64,000 bases of DNA from Mactra quadrangularis (lineage: Eukaryota > Mollusca > Bivalvia > Venerida > Mactridae): the NCBI GenBank assembly GCA_025267735.1, contig CM046296.1, positions 20,796,464-20,860,463 of the forward strand, given 5' to 3'. How positions within the stretch are numbered: position 1 is the stretch's first letter; every line of letters begins with the position of its first letter. Positions 60,627 to 64,000 of the stretch are shown here, one piece after another. Below the pieces are notes generated by a model. The model was not told the origin of the DNA and did not search any database. It was given only the letters and a program-made list of their open reading frames with translations. The translations under genes and the position numbers were made by a program.

Positions 60627-62815
60627 TCATTCATTTTCAATAAGCGGGTGCATTTTGGAGGTATGAAAGACAGGAAAATCACTGTTCTAGAATTCTTTAT
60701 TTAGCATTTTAATCGAAAAATATAACATGTAAACTACAACTTTCTGAAATATTTTGATCATGGCATCAGTAATTGTTGTCATATGCTTATTTGAAGTACG
60801 ACTGTCAGGGGTACAAATTTTGCCATGAAATGTTCGTTATGCTAACTTCCAATGGTACCTTACCGTAAATAGTGGGTATATTACACATTTAAGAATTTTC
60901 CCTTATATAAACAAAGTGCCAATCTTCAGATAATTAAGAAAGATATTCGTACTGACTAATAATATTCAATTGCCATTTGCTAGATCAAACTCAGTACAAT
61001 CTGGTTCAAAGAAAATTGTAATCGGTATGAGTATAATAAATCATAATTTTATATCTGGATATTCCATGTTCATAATTCCATTCAAATGTTACACTGGAAC
61101 CTTAAAAAGATAGTGTGTAATTGAAGAATTACTCTTATATGGGATTTTTCCCATGATTTTTTTCAAAAATGCTTCCAAAATTTCGATGAAATGTTCGTTA
61201 CCAAAAGTATGAAATTTGTTTTCTCAATCTTTCTATACATAGGTTCGCATAGCTTTTGTTTCGTTTAAGCCATCGACGATTTATATTTCTTAATTCCTGC
61301 CCTTGATTTCACAAGAAAAGAAAAAAATGATATGAAATGTTCGTTACTTATCTTGACTTGTTCGTTACTAATCATTCATTGGTGTATCATTGCAAATAGA
61401 GTACTGCAATGAATAGGATTTGTACTCTGCTAAGACATATAATTATTTCCCTTTTAGTTATACACTCCGATACATTTTCTGAGACTGACTAAAGACAGGA
61501 TGAGACAATTTAATTGGTTGGGCTTACAAGAATATAAAACAAAATGAAGGTGTCGTTTAATAGATACGATTTCAAAAGAAGCCATGCTTAAGCTAACTTT
61601 AGATATTGGTAAAAAGTGAAATTAAGGAACGAATTATATACTTAAATTGAAGAAACAACTTATTTTTATGTTAGACTGGTACAGTGAATAGTTAATGCTG
61701 CTGACATGTTCGTTACATTGTCGTAACGAACATGTCATACTTTAGTCATGGCTTATATTTTGAACCTTTACTATGCATCCAATAAAACATACTATATATT
61801 CAAAGTTCACTCCAATGTCAATTGATTTAGCAAAACAAAATATGAGAAAAACAATTTAGGCAAATTTGTGGAATAAAGAAAATAACCTTACTGTTGTATT
61901 GCGAGATCTCCTTTTAATTTCTATAAAGCGGCAGTTGACCTTCTCTGTAAGCTTTATCGGGATTAATATCGTCAAGTTAAATGAATTCATGTACAAAGGG
62001 ATTTAAAAACTGAACATAAACCGCCAAAAACACGCAGTGTGTAAATTTCAGTCACGAACATGTCAGTAACGAACACTTCAAATTAGGAGCTTACACTTGA
62101 TTATCTTTCCGTAATTTCAAAAGAATATAAAGTTAACATGTTCTTTTGAGATAATATGCAGCATTACTCATTTCAAGGTAAGTTAATGTCTTTCAAATAG
62201 TATGGTTTTTTAGAAACTTAAGGTAACGAACATGTCAATTCAAAGTCAATTTAGGGTGAGTAATAACTTCAAACTTGTATATTGTCTAAAATACTTAAAT
62301 TCTTAACAAAAATTAAAGCATTATGTAATATTATAAAACTAACGTCTATGAAAATAACCAAACCAATACAATTTGATGTGTTATTCTTTGAAATGCTGCC
62401 ATGTAAAAACTTAGTAACGAACATTTCCTGAAAATTTGATCGCTAAAAACCAGACTTTTAATGAGGTTGAAAGTCAATTAACAATCGAAAGTTGTTGGAA
62501 AATACATTTGGCTTATGACTATAAGCTTTCAGTTACAAAATAACATCAACAAAATTGAACTAAATTGCTTCGTTTAATTTCTACGCCTGTTTAAAGAAAC
62601 AGCGTATTGATCGGCGACAGTAACGAACATGTCAAAAATCATCTTTATTCATTGAATTTTTTGCAAATTTGATGAGATAATACTTTTTATAAACCATGCA
62701 GTTGAAGGTCTACTGCTATAGCATATTTTAGGTTGATTTACCAAGATTTATATCGTAAGGGACAAAGAGAATAGACCGGCGACACCACTTGCACCCGCTT
62801 ATTGAAAATGAGTGA
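60627..62815. mobile_element. 2.2-kb inverted-repeat element with motif array (unclassified)
   Basis: Terminal inverted repeats of 26 bp with one mismatch (60627-60652, 62790-62815) share TTTTCAATAAGCGGGTGCA. The 15-bp motif TGACATGTTCGTTAC or TGAAATGTTCGTTAC occurs five times in the left arm (starts 60826, 61187, 61333, 61354, 61702). Its inverse occurs six times in the right arm (61723, 62051, 62066, 62223, 62414, 62620). The innermost two form a perfect 15-bp pair with a 6-nt spacer, centred within 2 bp of the element midpoint. No substantial ORF. The rest of the arms is not visibly inverted. Inference: non-autonomous DNA transposon whose motifs bind a transposase. No clear target-site duplication. 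Confidence 0.8.
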
Positions 62816-63455
62816 GTATTCTAAATAGAATGTGATAACATGGAGTCACCTAGATGTTCTACTCTTGTGTTTATATAATGTATTTGTATTGAAATAAAAG
62901 TAAAAAAGATAAATAGTAAAATGGTTCATACAAGGACAAGCTTGAATTTATAAAAAAATTGTTTTATTACAGTTTGTATGGCTTCTTCATATTGACCTGA
63001 GATTTAAGTATTAAGTGCATTTTTTTATAAATGTTTTATTACTTTTAGTTATTTAAAATATGCCATGTATTAATCCATCTTGGGTCAATGTTAAAAAGCT
63101 TTACTTCATCATTTGTCTTGCACTTGAATTTCATAATTCTATTATTTTCTTACTTTAGGGAATTTCATTTCCTTAGATTTTTGTTCTTTTTTTTAATTTG
63201 ATGTTCAAATTTATTTGTTGCTTTTAATTTGTTTAGATGTTACCATTTTTTTACATTTCAAAAAACTTACAGCATTTAATATCCTTTAAAATTTTACAAT
63301 GATTGAATTACAGATTTTAGTGCAAGCATTTGAATATTTAATTAATATAACTAGAGCTTCAATGTACTTGAGTAACTTTATTGGCTTTATACAATGAGTG
63401 ATCAACTTTCAACTAAGTGTAATTGACTTTGTTACTGACCTTGACATTGAAGTAT
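62816..63455. other. AT-rich non-coding DNA
   Basis: Nothing recognisable was seen between the 2.2-kb element and the terminal minisatellite. Confidence 0.5.
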
Positions 63456-64000
63456 TTGAGTCATCGACTTAGACCTCTAGTCATCGACTTAGACCTGGAG
63501 TCACAGACATTGACCTGGAGTCACGGACTTAGACCTAATGTACTGAAGACCTTTGCTGATGGACTTTGACCTTTGCTGATGGACTTTGACCTTTGCTGAT
63601 TGACTTAAACTTTCACTGATGGACTATGACCACAAATTATGGACTTAGCTGATGGACTTAGACCTTTGATGATCGACTTAGACTGATGGACCTATACCCA
63701 TAGTTATTGACTTTTTACCTAGTCATGGACTTAAAGTTGGACTTTCAGTCATCGACTTAGACTTAGATCTTGAGTCATCGACCAAGATCTTGTCACCTTT
63801 ACATATAAACTTAGACCTTTACTGATGAACTTAAACTTGAGTCATCCACATAGACTTAGTCATCCACATAGCCTGACACCTAGTCATCCACTTACCCATA
63901 GAGTCATCCACTTACCCATAGAGTCATCCACTTACCCATAGAGTCATCCACTTAGACCTAGAGTCATCCACTTAGACCTAGAGTCATCCACTCAGACTAT
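63456..64000. repeat. 20-bp minisatellite, continues past window end
   Basis: The unit at the right edge is CTTAGACCTAGAGTCATCCA; toward the left it diverges to GATGGACTTTGACCTTTGCT. Copies become more uniform toward 64000, so active homogenisation lies at or beyond the edge. Confidence 0.9.

Overview
This is AT-rich animal genomic DNA with one confidently recognised gene, Homer, on the + strand. Short exons with GT/AG borders sit in kilobase introns among minisatellites, tRNA-derived SINEs and small inverted-repeat transposons. The Homer sequence is invertebrate-like. The SINEs and the dispersed 'aagggacataactc'-type repeat suggest a mollusc, probably a bivalve; that is inference from repeat style, not a database match.

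Layout. 1-15.5 kb: no recognisable coding sequence; a 29-bp minisatellite (3.05-3.9 kb), AT-rich repeats, inverted-repeat elements and a strong 68-nt hairpin at 13.24 kb. 15.5-34.1 kb: Homer, with seven well-supported exons plus the terminal exon's strong neighbours (EVH1 domain at 21.4-25.2 kb, coiled coil at 27.1-34.1 kb), a candidate N-terminal exon at 15.5 kb and a candidate 15-nt microexon at 31.39 kb. 34.1-40 kb: Homer 3'UTR and spacer, including a CAGGG-ended transposon that carries a SINE inserted into it. 40-41.6 kb: CpG-richer DNA with palindromes and a promoter-like segment with a GTCACGTGAC E-box just upstream of a candidate first coding exon of a second + strand gene. 44-53 kb: a block of tandem arrays (40-42 bp, a decayed ~60 bp family, 16 bp, 25 bp). 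The long open frames around 50-51 kb are products of the 16-bp repeat and not genes. 53-60.6 kb: SINE copies and small MITE-like elements. 60.6-62.8 kb: a 2.2-kb element with terminal inverted repeats, eleven copies of a 15-bp motif pointing in opposite directions in its two arms, and a perfect inverted pair of that motif at its exact centre. 63.4-64 kb: a 20-bp minisatellite running off the window.

Homer is a postsynaptic/cytoskeletal scaffold: its EVH1 domain binds proline-rich ligands and its C-terminal coiled coil multimerises. No other gene in the window is known to work with it. The least explained structure is the 2.2-kb element at 60,627-62,815.
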